Shown here one piece after another: positions 1 through 8,411 of a stretch of DNA of 64,000 nt (the stretch's first letter is position 1; each line of letters starts with the position of its first letter). The notes under the pieces are model-generated. The model did no database searches. It worked only from the letters and a program-made list of their open reading frames with translations, and had not been told where the DNA came from. Made by a program: the position numbers and the translations under genes. This DNA comes from Diaphorobacter caeni (lineage in GTDB: Bacteria; Pseudomonadota; Gammaproteobacteria; Burkholderiales; Burkholderiaceae_C), in contig NZ_JADKYZ010000005.1 of NCBI RefSeq assembly GCF_015354245.1, positions 248,001-312,000 of the forward strand, read 5' to 3'.

Positions 1-819
1 GGCGCTTTCGAAGGCGTGCGCGCGTACAAGACGGAGCAGGGCACTGCCATTTTCCGCCTGGAAGACCACACCGACCGCCTCTTCAACAGCGCCAAGATCC
101 TGCGCATGAAGCTGCCGTTCACGAAGGAAGAAGTGAACGAGGCCCAGAAGGCCGTCGTGCGCGAGAACAAGCTGGAATCCTGCTATCTGCGTCCGCTGAC
201 CTGGATTGGCTCCGAGAAGCTGGGCGTCTCGCCCAAGGGCAACAAGATCCACATGATCGTGGCGGCCTGGGCCTGGGGCGCCTACCTCGGCGAAGACGGC
301 ATGAAGCGCGGCATCCGCGTGAAGACGTCGAGCTACACGCGCCATCACGTGAACATCACGATGACGCAGGCCAAGGCATCGAGCAACTACACGAACTCGA
401 TCCTCGCCAACATGGAAGCGACCGATGACGGCTACGACGAGGCACTGCTGCTCGACGCGTCGGGCTTCGTCTCCGAAGGCTCCGGCGAGAACGTCTTCAT
501 CATCAAGAACGGCGTGGTCTACACGCCCGACCTGTCGGCCGGTGCCCTGAATGGCATCACCCGCAACACCGTGTTCGCGATCTGCAAGGATCTGGGCATT
601 GAAGTGGTGCAAAAGCGCATCACGCGCGACGAGGTCTACATCGCCGACGAGGCCTTCTTCAGCGGCACCGCTGCGGAAATCACCCCGATCCGCGAACTCG
701 ACCGCGTGGAAATCGGCTGCGGCAGCCGTGGTCCGCTGACCGAGAAGATCCAGACGGCGTTCTTTGACATCGTCAACGGCCGCAACCCCCAATACGCCCA
801 CTGGCTGACGAAGGTGTAA
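1..819 (+). CDS. ilvE: Branched-chain amino acid aminotransferase, 5' end outside window
   Basis: PLP enzyme of fold class IV that transfers the amino group between glutamate and the 2-oxo acids of leucine, isoleucine and valine in the cytoplasm. The reading frame is open from base 1 and enters with GAFEGVRAYK, which matches the internal FEG(I/V)R motif of the family, so roughly the first 40 residues are missing. Visible landmarks are TQAKASSNY, which holds the lysine that binds PLP, VSEGSGENVF, and the C-terminal FFSGTAAEITPI. The stop is followed after 5 bases by a small zinc-finger gene, so the two are probably co-transcribed. The GTG at 16 is an internal codon, not the start. Confidence 0.95.
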   Translation, partial: GAFEGVRAYKTEQGTAIFRLEDHTDRLFNSAKILRMKLPFTKEEVNEAQKAVVRENKLESCYLRPLTWIGSEKLGVSPKGNKIHMIVAAWAWGAYLGEDGMKRGIRVKTSSYTRHHVNITMTQAKASSNYTNSILANMEATDDGYDEALLLDASGFVSEGSGENVFIIKNGVVYTPDLSAGALNGITRNTVFAICKDLGIEVVQKRITRDEVYIADEAFFSGTAAEITPIRELDRVEIGCGSRGPLTEKIQTAFFDIVNGRNPQYAHWLTKV

Positions 820-824
820 TCGAG

Positions 825-1031
825 ATGACCCAAGCTGTTGTTGAACTTCTGGCCAAGGACCTGAACGCGCAAGGCGGTGTGTACTGCCCCAATCCCAAGG
901 CCGACATGAAGCTTTGGAATTCGCACCCCAAGGTCTATCTCGATGTCGCCCATCACGGCGAAGGCAAGTGCCCATACTGCGGCACGGTGTATCGCCTGAA
1001 AGCGGGCGAAGTGGTCAGCGCCGGCCACTGA
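825..1031 (+). CDS. Small CHCC-type zinc-finger domain protein
   Basis: 68-residue protein carrying a Cys/His set typical of the zf-CHCC family (related to the NDUFS6/mitochondrial complex I zinc domain): CPNP near residue 22, histidines in the middle (SHP, AHH) and a terminal CPYC. It starts 5 bases after the ilvE stop and is probably translated from the same message. Members of this family bind one zinc ion; their function in bacteria is not established. The length is normal for the family. Confidence 0.85.
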   Translation: MTQAVVELLAKDLNAQGGVYCPNPKADMKLWNSHPKVYLDVAHHGEGKCPYCGTVYRLKAGEVVSAGH

Positions 1032-1165
1032 TCTCGCGGCGTTCGCGGATTGATCGTTCTGCAGGGATCAGCGTCCGCCGCGCCGTCGAGGCATTCGACG
1101 CGCGCAGCGGGTGCTTGCCGTCATGGCTGTGAATTGACGTTTGCACGCTTGGCGACGGCCCCCGC

Positions 1166-2515
1166 TTGTGGGACAAACTGCGTTCTGCATCCACTGCGGT
1201 ACAACACGAGTCCTTCATCTTGACATTTGCTTCTGGAAATCTGGCCGCGCTGTCGTGGCCGGTCCGGCTGAATTCAGCCGCCGCGTTCGCCGTTCCCGGC
1301 CTCGCGCTCTGGCTGTCGTCCGGCTATTCCTATGGCGCGGTGCTGCTGTTGGTGGGCGCCATCTTCTCGCTCAAGCGCTGGGTGCTCGCGCCGCAGCGCT
1401 CGCTCACCTGGTGGTTTGCGGTCTGCATGTTCGCCATGGCGCTGCTGTGGGTGGCGCTGGCCGATCCGGCCGAGCGAATGGGGCAGTGGGACCGTCCGTC
1501 CAAATTCATTCTCGCGATTCCGTGTCTGCTCTACGCGACGGTGTTTCCGCCGCGTCCCCGGGCGTTCGTCTGGGGGCTGATCGTCGGCTGCATCGGTGCG
1601 GGGGCCATTGCCATCTGGCAGGTCCATGGCCTTGGCGAGTGGCGTGCCACCGGCCGCACCAACGCCATTCAATACGGCAATCTGGCGCTGCTGCTGGCCG
1701 TGCTGCTTGCGGTGTTCCTGGCGGCCATCCACAAGCAGCTGCACTGGGGCGAGAAGATTCTGGCCGTGGTCGCCATCGTCGCGGGGCTCGATGCCTCGGT
1801 GCTGTCCGCCTCGCGCGGCGGCTGGCTGGCGGTGCTGGTGGTGCTGCCGTTCGGCCTGGGGCTGCTGTACCGCTACCGCGCTCGGCTGTTCTGGCGCGTG
1901 GTGGTGGGGCTGATGATCGCGGTCGGGCTGATGTCGGTGATCAACCGCGAGATGCTGAGCGCGCGCTGGGACGAGATGACCTCGGAGATCAAGGTCTATG
2001 ACACCAAGCGCGACGCCAACACCTCGGTGGGCCAGCGCCTTGAGCACTGGCGCTTCGCCATCGACGCCGGCATGGAAAAGCCGCTGCTTGGCTGGGGCGT
2101 GGCGGGCTATACCACCGAGAAGCAAAAGCGCGTGGCCGAGGGCCATTACCAGTCGGCCATCGTCGAATACAAGTTCGTGCACAACGAGGTGCTCGACGTG
2201 TTCGTGAAGACCGGCTTCGTCGGCACGGGCGTGTTGCTGTGGTTCTATCTGCTGCCGATCTGGATGTTCTGGCCCACGCGCGAGCGCATGGCCATGCTGG
2301 ATGCCGGCGGCAATCCGCCGCTCAGGCGCATGGTGCTGGCGGTGCGCATGTGCGGCGTCGCCGTGCCTGTGCTGTTCATCGGCTTCGGTTTCACGCAGGT
2401 GTTCTTCGCCCACAACAGCGGCATCATGTTCTATCTGTTCAGCCTGATCCTGCTGTGGTCCATGCTGATCGGACTGGAACGCACGGCGCGAGGAGAGCCG
2501 GCCGCCAAGGATTGA
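1166..2515 (+). CDS. O-antigen ligase family membrane protein
   Basis: Polytopic inner-membrane protein of about 449 residues with a run of roughly ten hydrophobic segments. The C-terminal third contains the Wzy_C landmarks: GQRLEHWRFAIDAG, PLLGWGVAGY and a periplasmic-loop motif FVHNEVLDVFVKTGFVG with the family histidine. Such proteins join undecaprenyl-linked glycans to lipid A core or to proteins. The start is uncertain: the TTG at 1166 gives the longest product and has no convincing ribosome-binding site, so initiation may lie somewhat downstream. It heads a polysaccharide gene group. An inverted repeat directly follows the stop and may separate it from the next gene. It could also be a Wzy polymerase or protein glycan ligase; sequence alone does not settle this. 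Confidence 0.85.
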   Translation: MWDKLRSASTAVQHESFILTFASGNLAALSWPVRLNSAAAFAVPGLALWLSSGYSYGAVLLLVGAIFSLKRWVLAPQRSLTWWFAVCMFAMALLWVALADPAERMGQWDRPSKFILAIPCLLYATVFPPRPRAFVWGLIVGCIGAGAIAIWQVHGLGEWRATGRTNAIQYGNLALLLAVLLAVFLAAIHKQLHWGEKILAVVAIVAGLDASVLSASRGGWLAVLVVLPFGLGLLYRYRARLFWRVVVGLMIAVGLMSVINREMLSARWDEMTSEIKVYDTKRDANTSVGQRLEHWRFAIDAGMEKPLLGWGVAGYTTEKQKRVAEGHYQSAIVEYKFVHNEVLDVFVKTGFVGTGVLLWFYLLPIWMFWPTRERMAMLDAGGNPPLRRMVLAVRMCGVAVPVLFIGFGFTQVFFAHNSGIMFYLFSLILLWSMLIGLERTARGEPAAKD

Positions 2516-2631
2516 GAGCGTGTGGACGATCTCCACACGGTCTTGCAGGCGCGGGCTCGGGCGGTTTGCGTCTTGCAACTCATCCCGATCCACATCCTGC
2601 AAGCCTCGCGCTGAGATCGCAAACACGCTCT
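2515..2631. repeat. Large imperfect inverted repeat between ligase and glycosyltransferase genes
   Basis: The arms AGAGCGTGT (2515-2523) and ACACGCTCT (2623-2631) are perfect complements, and CTTGCAGG (2542-2549) pairs with CCTGCAAG (2596-2603). A nested hairpin CGTGTGGA / TCCACACG lies at 2519-2539. The left arm includes the last base of the ligase stop codon. There is no T-tract, so this is not a standard rho-independent terminator. The 13-mer GCAAACACGCTCT at 2619-2631 recurs exactly at 17154-17166, also just after a stop codon. Confidence 0.6.
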
Positions 2632-2687
2632 GAAAGACTCCGGCGCTGCGTCTGGGGCGTCGCGGGGCTTCCTTTACACTCGCTGCC

Positions 2688-3866
2688 ATGTCAAAGTTCA
2701 CGGATGCCCGCCCACCGTCTGAGCCCACGGATCGCGCATCCGGGCGGCCGCGGGTGCTGCATTTCGTCACGGGCGGCTTCTCGGGTGCGACGCAGGTCGC
2801 CCTCGATCTCGTGCGCGGTCACCTTGCGGGCACACAGTTCGAGCCGCTGCTGGTGCTCAGGCGCAAGCCGCAGACCGAACAGGCACGCGTGGATGCGCTC
2901 GTCGCCGAAGGCATTCCCGTGGAGCTGGTCGCGGGCTGGGCGCATCTCGCCACCGTTCGGCAGCTCGTGAAGGTCTGCGAGCGCTTCCAACCCGACATTC
3001 TGGTCGCCCACGGCTTCAGCGAGCATCTCTGGGGTCGCTACGCGGGTCTGCTCGCGAAGGTGCCGCATCTCGTGCATGTCGAGCACAACTCGCGCGAGCG
3101 CTATACATGGTCGCGCACCAGGCAGATGCTGTGGCTGTCGCAGCGCACCGACGCCATCGTCGGCTGCTCCGAGGGCGTCAAGCAGGTGCTGCTCGGCAAG
3201 GGCACGCCCGCCGACCGCACGCTCGCCATCTCCAACGGCATCCGCACCGAGCCCTTCGCCACGGCACCCACGCATCCTTGGCGCGAACGCGTTCCCGGCA
3301 TCGTCATGGCCGCACGCTTTGCGCGGCAGAAGGACCACTCCACGCTGCTCCAAGCCATCGCGTTGCTGAAAACGCGTGGCCTTGCGCCTCCCGTCAAGCT
3401 CGCGGGCGGCGGCAAGGCCAGCGCGCAGAAGGCAGCGCGCAAGCTCAGCGCGGAACTCGGGCTCGACGATCAGGTGGAGTTTCTGGGTCACCACAAGAAT
3501 GTCCCCGGCCTGCTCATGGCACACCGGATCTGCCTGCTCTCCACGCATTACGAAGGCATGCCGCTGTCGCTCATCGAAGGTATGGCGGCCGGCTGTACGG
3601 CCATCGGCACGCGCGCGCCGGGCGTGCAGGAGGTGATCGAGCACGACCGCAACGGCCTGCTGGTCGAGCACGAGAGCGCCGAGTCGCTCGCCGATGCCTT
3701 GCAGCGCGTGCTGACCCAGCCCGAAGTCGGCGAGCGCCTTGCGCTTCAGGGACGCGAAGACGCCACCACGCGCTACACGCTCGAGCGCATGATCTCGCGC
3801 TACGAAGCACTGTTCTCACGGATCATGGCGGGGCAGCGCGGCACTCAGGATTTTTCGCAGATATGA
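2688..3866 (+). CDS. Glycosyltransferase family 4 (GT-B fold)
   Basis: 392-residue retaining glycosyltransferase, cytoplasmic or peripheral to the inner membrane. The N-terminal half has the acceptor-side glycine motif GGFSGATQVALDL, and the C-terminal Glycos_transf_1 domain carries the E-x7-E signature in HYEGMPLSLIEGMAAG followed by a nucleotide-binding region (GVQEVIEHDRNGLLV). The sugar donor cannot be inferred. Its stop overlaps the next start in ATGA (3863-3866), implying translational coupling to a GT2 enzyme, so both probably build the same surface polysaccharide. ATG at 2688 is the first plausible start; TTTACACT just upstream may be part of a promoter. Confidence 0.9.
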   Translation: MSKFTDARPPSEPTDRASGRPRVLHFVTGGFSGATQVALDLVRGHLAGTQFEPLLVLRRKPQTEQARVDALVAEGIPVELVAGWAHLATVRQLVKVCERFQPDILVAHGFSEHLWGRYAGLLAKVPHLVHVEHNSRERYTWSRTRQMLWLSQRTDAIVGCSEGVKQVLLGKGTPADRTLAISNGIRTEPFATAPTHPWRERVPGIVMAARFARQKDHSTLLQAIALLKTRGLAPPVKLAGGGKASAQKAARKLSAELGLDDQVEFLGHHKNVPGLLMAHRICLLSTHYEGMPLSLIEGMAAGCTAIGTRAPGVQEVIEHDRNGLLVEHESAESLADALQRVLTQPEVGERLALQGREDATTRYTLERMISRYEALFSRIMAGQRGTQDFSQI

Positions 3867-4930
3867 CGCAGCAGCAACTTCACCCCCAACCGCAACCCCC
3901 GTCGATCCCGTCGATTCCGTCGCCATGGCTCAGCGTGCTGGTGCCGGCCTACAACGTCGAGCCCTATCTCGAAGAGTGCCTCGCATCGGTGATGGAGCAG
4001 ACCGCGAATCTGCCGGGCGTGGAGGTGCTGGTGTGCAACGACTGCTCGACCGACGGCACCGGCGCGCTCATGCGGCGGCTCGCTGCACGCTGGCCGGGGC
4101 GGTGCACGCTGATGGAGAACGAGCGCAACCGGGGCCTGAGCGCGACACGCAATGCGATGCTGGATGTGGCGCGCGGCGAGCATCTTTGGTTTCTCGATTC
4201 CGATGACAAGATCCTGCCGGGCAGCATGGCGGCGCTGCACGGTATCATCACGGCACATTCGCCCGACGTGGTGCTCTGCGACTTCGCGGTCTGGCGCGAG
4301 CAGCCCAGGCTCAAGCACCGCCTGCGCGGAGAGCGCCATCGCCGCACCTTCGCGGGCGCGGCGCGCATGCTGTTGACGGACCGCTGCGGCGCGCTCGTCG
4401 ACGTGCTGATGCCCGGTGAACTGCACGCCTGGTCCAAGATCACGCGGCGTACGCTGTGGGGGCGCGACCTGCATTTTCCCGTCGGGCAATGCTATGAGGA
4501 CATGACCAGCATGCCGCTCGTGATGCTGCGCGCCGCGAGCTTTTACTACGCCGACGAGCCGTGGATCGCCTACCGCCAGCGCAGCACCAGCGTGCTGGCC
4601 AATCCGAATCTGAGCAAGGCGCTGGACCAGTCGATGGCGCTCAAGGAATTCCATCTCGCGCTGCAGGCCAGCGGCTGCGCGAATCACGCGGGCTTGCAGT
4701 TGGCGCTTGCGCATCAGAACGCGCGCAATTTCATCGGCTCGATGCGCTTCGTGGACGCCATGGACGAGGCCAACCCGCAAAAGCGCGACGCCATTCGGCG
4801 CATCCGGGCGAATTTTCTGGCCGCGTCGCCACTCTCGCCGGAAGCACTGTGCAAGGCCTATGGCGCGCGCGGATGGTGGCTGCGCAGAGCCAAGCTCCGG
4901 CGCTGGCTGAAGGTGAGCGAGGCCGCATGA
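3863..4930 (+). CDS. Glycosyltransferase family 2 (GT-A fold)
   Basis: 355-residue inverting glycosyltransferase. It opens with a proline-rich leader and then the Glycos_transf_2 domain: LSVLVPAYNVEPYLEECL, VCNDCSTDGTG for nucleotide binding and LWFLDSDDKI with the metal-binding acidic cluster. The start is the ATG at 3863, inside the stop of the preceding gene; the open frame extends upstream but that part is a shadow of the GT4 gene. The 3' end overlaps the next start in ATGA at 4927-4930. The C-terminal 100 residues are basic and may be the acceptor- or membrane-contacting part. Confidence 0.9.
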   Translation: MTQQQLHPQPQPPSIPSIPSPWLSVLVPAYNVEPYLEECLASVMEQTANLPGVEVLVCNDCSTDGTGALMRRLAARWPGRCTLMENERNRGLSATRNAMLDVARGEHLWFLDSDDKILPGSMAALHGIITAHSPDVVLCDFAVWREQPRLKHRLRGERHRRTFAGAARMLLTDRCGALVDVLMPGELHAWSKITRRTLWGRDLHFPVGQCYEDMTSMPLVMLRAASFYYADEPWIAYRQRSTSVLANPNLSKALDQSMALKEFHLALQASGCANHAGLQLALAHQNARNFIGSMRFVDAMDEANPQKRDAIRRIRANFLAASPLSPEALCKAYGARGWWLRRAKLRRWLKVSEAA

Positions 4931-5898
4931 GCCAGCCGCCGAAAATGGCCTCGCGCGACAAGGGCGAGCTGCTGCTGGCCCGCCTGATCTATGGCTGGGA
5001 GCGCCTGCGCAACAAGCCGGTGCGCGACCATGTCGCCAAGCCGTTCGAGCGGATCGAGATTCCGTTCGCCTCGGGAGACAGGCCTGCGCCGAACACTCAG
5101 GGCATTCCCCGCATCATCTGGGCCTTCTGGACCGGTGCCTCCCGACCCGAGCTCATCGAGCGCTGCTTTGCCAACTGGCACAGCATGTGCCCGCAGTTCG
5201 ACATCCGTATCCTCGACGAAGAAAGCGTGCTGCAGTATCTGGACGCCATACCGCCGTCGCTGCAGCAGGCGAGCGCACCTAAGCGCGCCGACTGGGTGCG
5301 CGCCGAACTGCTCAAGCGCCATGGCGGCATCTGGCTCGACGCGAGCACGATTCTCACTACCTCCCTCGATTGGGTGATCGACGAACAGGCCCGCACAGAG
5401 AGCGACTACGTGGGCTTTTATCTCGATCAGTTCACTGCGGACGCTGCCTATCCCGTGGTCGAAAACTGGTTCATGGCCGCGCCGCCCGCCAGCCCGTTCA
5501 TCGTCGATCTGCAGGACGAATTCACCACGCGCGTGGTTCCCGGCAGCAACGATGCCTACATTGCGACGCTGCGGGAAGAGGGCGTCTACGACCAACTGCG
5601 CCAGCGCATCTTTTCGCCCGAATATCTGACCATGCACCTCGCCATCCAGTACGTGATGCGCAAGCGCGGCGGTTACCGACTGGCGCTTGCGCGTGCGGAG
5701 GACGGCCCGTTTTATTACCATGTGGCAGCGCGCTGGAGCCGAGGTCTCTTCAAGGTGCTGCTCATGATGCGCCCCAGAGCCAGGGTGATGCCGACCATGG
5801 TCAAACTGCGCAAGCCCGACCGCAAGCGGCTGGACCTGTACGCGCAGCATCGACTGGTGCGCCCCGACAGCATTTTGGGTCACTATCTGGGCCTTTGA
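4927..5898 (+). CDS. Capsular polysaccharide synthesis / GT32-like glycosyltransferase
   Basis: 323-residue protein of the Caps_synth / glycosyltransferase sugar-binding DXD group. Landmarks are GIPRIIWAFWTG near residue 58 and RADWVRAELLKRHGGIWLDAS, which corresponds to the GT32 pattern of Arg/Asp, a helix, GG(I/V) and an acidic catalytic motif; here the second acid of the usual DXD reads LDAS, so it is a variant. The start overlaps the preceding stop (ATGA), giving a three-gene coupled set of glycosyltransferases. Related proteins act in capsule or LPS outer-core synthesis; the sugar is unknown. Confidence 0.85.
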   Translation: MSQPPKMASRDKGELLLARLIYGWERLRNKPVRDHVAKPFERIEIPFASGDRPAPNTQGIPRIIWAFWTGASRPELIERCFANWHSMCPQFDIRILDEESVLQYLDAIPPSLQQASAPKRADWVRAELLKRHGGIWLDASTILTTSLDWVIDEQARTESDYVGFYLDQFTADAAYPVVENWFMAAPPASPFIVDLQDEFTTRVVPGSNDAYIATLREEGVYDQLRQRIFSPEYLTMHLAIQYVMRKRGGYRLALARAEDGPFYYHVAARWSRGLFKVLLMMRPRARVMPTMVKLRKPDRKRLDLYAQHRLVRPDSILGHYLGL

Positions 5899-5927
5899 CG
5901 TCACGTCAGAAGAGACACATACACACC

Positions 5928-6686
5928 ATGATCCATCGCCGCAAATCAGCATTTGAAAAATGGTTCTCCTTCTCGCGTCACCGTCGGCGTTTCGGTGCGG
6001 ATGAGCATGTGCAGCAACTCGACGCGCAGGGCTTCGAGAAACTGCGCGAGAGCATCATCCAGAGTGAGGGCGAAGACGCGAAATACGCGCACGGCGCATC
6101 GGTCAACCTCGACGAACACTTGGCCAAGGTGCGTCGCGAATTCATCGGCCAGTCCGAACTGCTGTATCAGCACGCCATGCTCATCGTGCTGATCCGCCGC
6201 GAGGCCGACGTGGCCGCGAACTACGACCGCTTCAAGCGCATGTGGATGGCCGAGCGCGACTTTCTGAGCGGGCATCTCGACATGCGCTGGCTGCTCTCCG
6301 CCTGCGACACGTTCATCGACCTCGACACCGACCCGGTTCTGCGCGCCATCGCGATGAACGGCCCGCTGCTCGCCAACACGGTCAAGCTCGGCGAGACGGA
6401 GCGCTTCATTCTGGGCGTCAACGGCGAAACACCCGACAGGCAGGCCGCTCTCGACGAACTATGGACGCATCGGGTCGGGCTGTTCGATGGCGTCTCGGGT
6501 TTCATTCCGGGGACCGACGACACCTTGCGCAACATGCGGTGGCGGCTGGAGGATGTGTGCAAGCTGCATCCTCTTGGTGCGGTGGTGATGGAGATTTTTG
6601 ACCGGTTGCAGCGGGATGCCAATGAGAACGTGTATTTGCGGTTCAAGAAGCGGCATACGCGGGAGAAGACGCGGTGGTGGGATTAG
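5928..6686 (+). CDS. Unrecognised protein of the polysaccharide gene group
   Basis: 252-residue soluble protein with no domain I can name. It has a basic N-terminus (MIHRRKSAFEKWFSFSRHRRR), no signal peptide and no membrane segment, and is predicted mostly helical; the region around FYDRF/WMAERDFLSGHLDMRWL and the tail RFKKRHTREKTRWW are rich in aromatic and charged residues. It lies 29 bases after the GT32-like gene in the same direction, so a role with the glycosyltransferases, for example as an accessory or regulatory subunit, is plausible but unproven. A structured repeat copy follows within 70 bases. Confidence 0.75.
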   Translation: MIHRRKSAFEKWFSFSRHRRRFGADEHVQQLDAQGFEKLRESIIQSEGEDAKYAHGASVNLDEHLAKVRREFIGQSELLYQHAMLIVLIRREADVAANYDRFKRMWMAERDFLSGHLDMRWLLSACDTFIDLDTDPVLRAIAMNGPLLANTVKLGETERFILGVNGETPDRQAALDELWTHRVGLFDGVSGFIPGTDDTLRNMRWRLEDVCKLHPLGAVVMEIFDRLQRDANENVYLRFKKRHTREKTRWWD

Positions 6687-6756
6687 GGGCTTTGTCGGGG
6701 AGGGCGTCCCGACTGACGCTTTTTGTCGAATTTTTTGCCTTTGCTCTTTGGTTTAG

Positions 6757-6938
6757 GGCGGAGGCCGGGACTGCCCCCGGCGGGGCAATCACTTTTTGCT
6801 TGCGCGCAAAAAGTAATCAAAAACGCGCTTTTCAATACCTCCGGCGGAACTCGCTTTGCGCTGCGCGCTCCGCTCGGACAACCGCCGGAAGTCAGACTGG
6901 AAGAGGTGGTTGCGGCACATCGCTTCGCTTGTGCCGGG
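6757..6938 (+). repeat. Structured dispersed repeat, copy A
   Basis: First of four copies in this window. Written in its own direction the element has four stem-loops: TGCCCC-CGGC-GGGGCA at 6772-6787, a 12-bp arm hairpin at 6788-6817 (core ACTTTTTGC / GCAAAAAGT), a long arm TCCGGCGG (6840-6847) with CCGCCGGA (6882-6889), and GGCACA / TGTGCC near 6914-6935. In the second hairpin the innermost pair is C-G, where two other copies have G-C: a compensatory change. Open frames across it are repeat-derived peptides, not genes. Confidence 0.85.
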
Positions 6939-7061
6939 GTGTTTGTGGAGTTGGGTTGGGTGACCCATGCCCGCTGCTCTTTTGAACGACGTTGATCCCG
7001 CAAGCAAATCAAAAATCCCGCAGCGCTAGCACCCCAACATCTCGCGAAGTCGCGAGATGCC
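6939..7061. other. Spacer between inverted repeat copies
   Basis: No gene seen. It contains a perfect small hairpin CTCGCGA-AG-TCGCGAG at 7041-7056. With copies A and B it makes up most of the 629-base gene-free stretch 6687-7315. Confidence 0.5.
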
Positions 7062-7244
7062 CGGCACGAGCGAAGCGAAGTGCCGAACACACCTCTTATG
7101 AAAACTCTAGCTCGCGGCGGTTGTCCGAGCGGCGCGCGCAGCGCAAAGCGAGTTCTGCCGCGGGTATTGAAAAACGCATTTTTGGTGCCTTTTTGGGCAA
7201 GACCAAAAAGGTACTCCGCCGCCGGGCGGAACTCCCGGCCTCTG
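7062..7244 (-). repeat. Structured dispersed repeat, copy B (inverted relative to A)
   Basis: The most diverged copy, yet every hairpin is preserved. The stem at 7215-7230 reads TCCGCC-GCCG-GGCGGA instead of TGCCCC...GGGGCA; the hairpin at 7185-7214 has CCTTTTTGG / CCAAAAAGG instead of ACTTTTTGG / CCAAAAAGT; the long arm is CGCGGCGG (7113-7120) with CTGCCGCG (7155-7162) instead of TCCGGCGG with CCGCCGGA. The changes are paired on both strands of each stem. Copies A and B face each other and could form a cruciform of about 490 bp. Confidence 0.8.
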
Positions 7245-7315
7245 AAATCAAAGCCCCGACAACACCAAGCCAAGCAAAAGAATTCAGCGATGCGGCGATT
7301 CAGCGATGAAGCAAA

Positions 7316-8392
7316 TCAGCGCCCAAGCAACGCAGCCCGCAGCTCATCAACAAGAACCCCCACCAATTCCGAGGCGGGAAGAACACGCGCCGCCCCCACC
7401 CCCTGCCCAGCCCACAAAGAAAGATAATCCGCCCGCCCCGCAGCACCGCAAGCCTTGCGCAATGCCCCCGTCAGCGCGTTCTGCACGGGGTAGTCGGGAA
7501 CCGCGTCTTCAAAGTCAGCAAGCCGCGACATCAGCGGGTTGACGATGCCCCGCGCATACCGCCCGGAGATCGTTCGGGTGCAGCGTGTGTCCACTGCCGT
7601 GGCCTGCGCCATCGCGTCGCGGTAGGCTGCACCGATGCCTGATTCGGGGCAGGCGAGGAACGCCGTGCCCATCTGCACGGCTTGCGCGCCGAGTGTCAGG
7701 GAGGCGGCGATGCTGCGGCCGTTCATGATGCCGCCGGCCGCGATCACGGGGATGGTCGTCAGCCTGGCCGCGCATTCGGCGACGAGGGGCAGGGTGCCGA
7801 TCATGCTGGACTGGAAGTCGCCGAGAAAGGTGCCGCGATGGCCGCCGGCTTCCATGCCGGACGCGACCACCGCGTCGGCGCCGACGTTCTGCCAGGCTTC
7901 GGCTTCGGCGACTGTGGTGGCCGTGCCGATCACGTAGCTGCCGGCGGCGTGCAGGCGCTCGACCTGGGGCCTGGAAAGGATGCCGAAAGTGAAGCTCGCG
8001 ACGGCGGGTTTTTGTGCGATGAGGGCTTCGAGCTGGGCGTCGAAGTCTTCGCACCATTGCGCGGGCACGCTGGGGGTGAGGCCGAATTCGGCGTACAGCG
8101 GCGCGAGGCGGTCCATGGCCTGCTTCACGATGGCAGGGTCGGGCGTGGGCGTCTTCTGCACGAAGAGGTTCATGCCGAACGGGCGGTCCGTGGCCTGGCG
8201 CACCGCGTTGGCGGCTTCTTCCATGGCGGCGGGGGAGCGCATGCCGCAGCCGAGCATGCCGAGCGCTCCGGCCTTGGACACCGCTGCGGCAAGCGCCGGG
8301 GTGTCGGAGCCTGTCATCGGGCCCTGAATGATCGGGTGCTCGAGGTTCAGGCGCTTGGTCAGCAGCAGCGACGGGGTGGATGTTGCGGTCAT
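7316..8392 (-). CDS. Nitronate monooxygenase / NAD(P)H-dependent flavin oxidoreductase family
   Basis: 358-residue FMN-dependent TIM-barrel enzyme of the NMO family, which oxidises alkyl nitronates or acts as a 2-nitropropane-dioxygenase-like oxidoreductase. Visible motifs are IIQGPMTGSDTPALAAAVS at the N-terminus, the ASGMEAGGHRGTF loop that binds the FMN phosphate and active site, and AAGGIMNGRSIAASLTLGAQAVQMGT in the C-terminal half of the barrel. The adjacent LysR gene on the same strand lies only 19 bases upstream, so the two may share a message and the regulator may control this enzyme. Some relatives are enoyl-ACP reductases (FabK), so substrate is uncertain. Confidence 0.88.
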   Translation of the reverse strand: MTATSTPSLLLTKRLNLEHPIIQGPMTGSDTPALAAAVSKAGALGMLGCGMRSPAAMEEAANAVRQATDRPFGMNLFVQKTPTPDPAIVKQAMDRLAPLYAEFGLTPSVPAQWCEDFDAQLEALIAQKPAVASFTFGILSRPQVERLHAAGSYVIGTATTVAEAEAWQNVGADAVVASGMEAGGHRGTFLGDFQSSMIGTLPLVAECAARLTTIPVIAAGGIMNGRSIAASLTLGAQAVQMGTAFLACPESGIGAAYRDAMAQATAVDTRCTRTISGRYARGIVNPLMSRLADFEDAVPDYPVQNALTGALRKACGAAGRADYLSLWAGQGVGAARVLPASELVGVLVDELRAALLGR

Positions 8393-8411
8393 GGAAAAAC
8401 GCTCCTTGAAA

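Noticed and set aside
6683-7309. Short frames encoding GGCPSGARSAK-like peptides in several places
   Set aside because: They are translations of the structured repeat in different frames; recurrence of the peptide reflects the DNA repeat, not a protein family.
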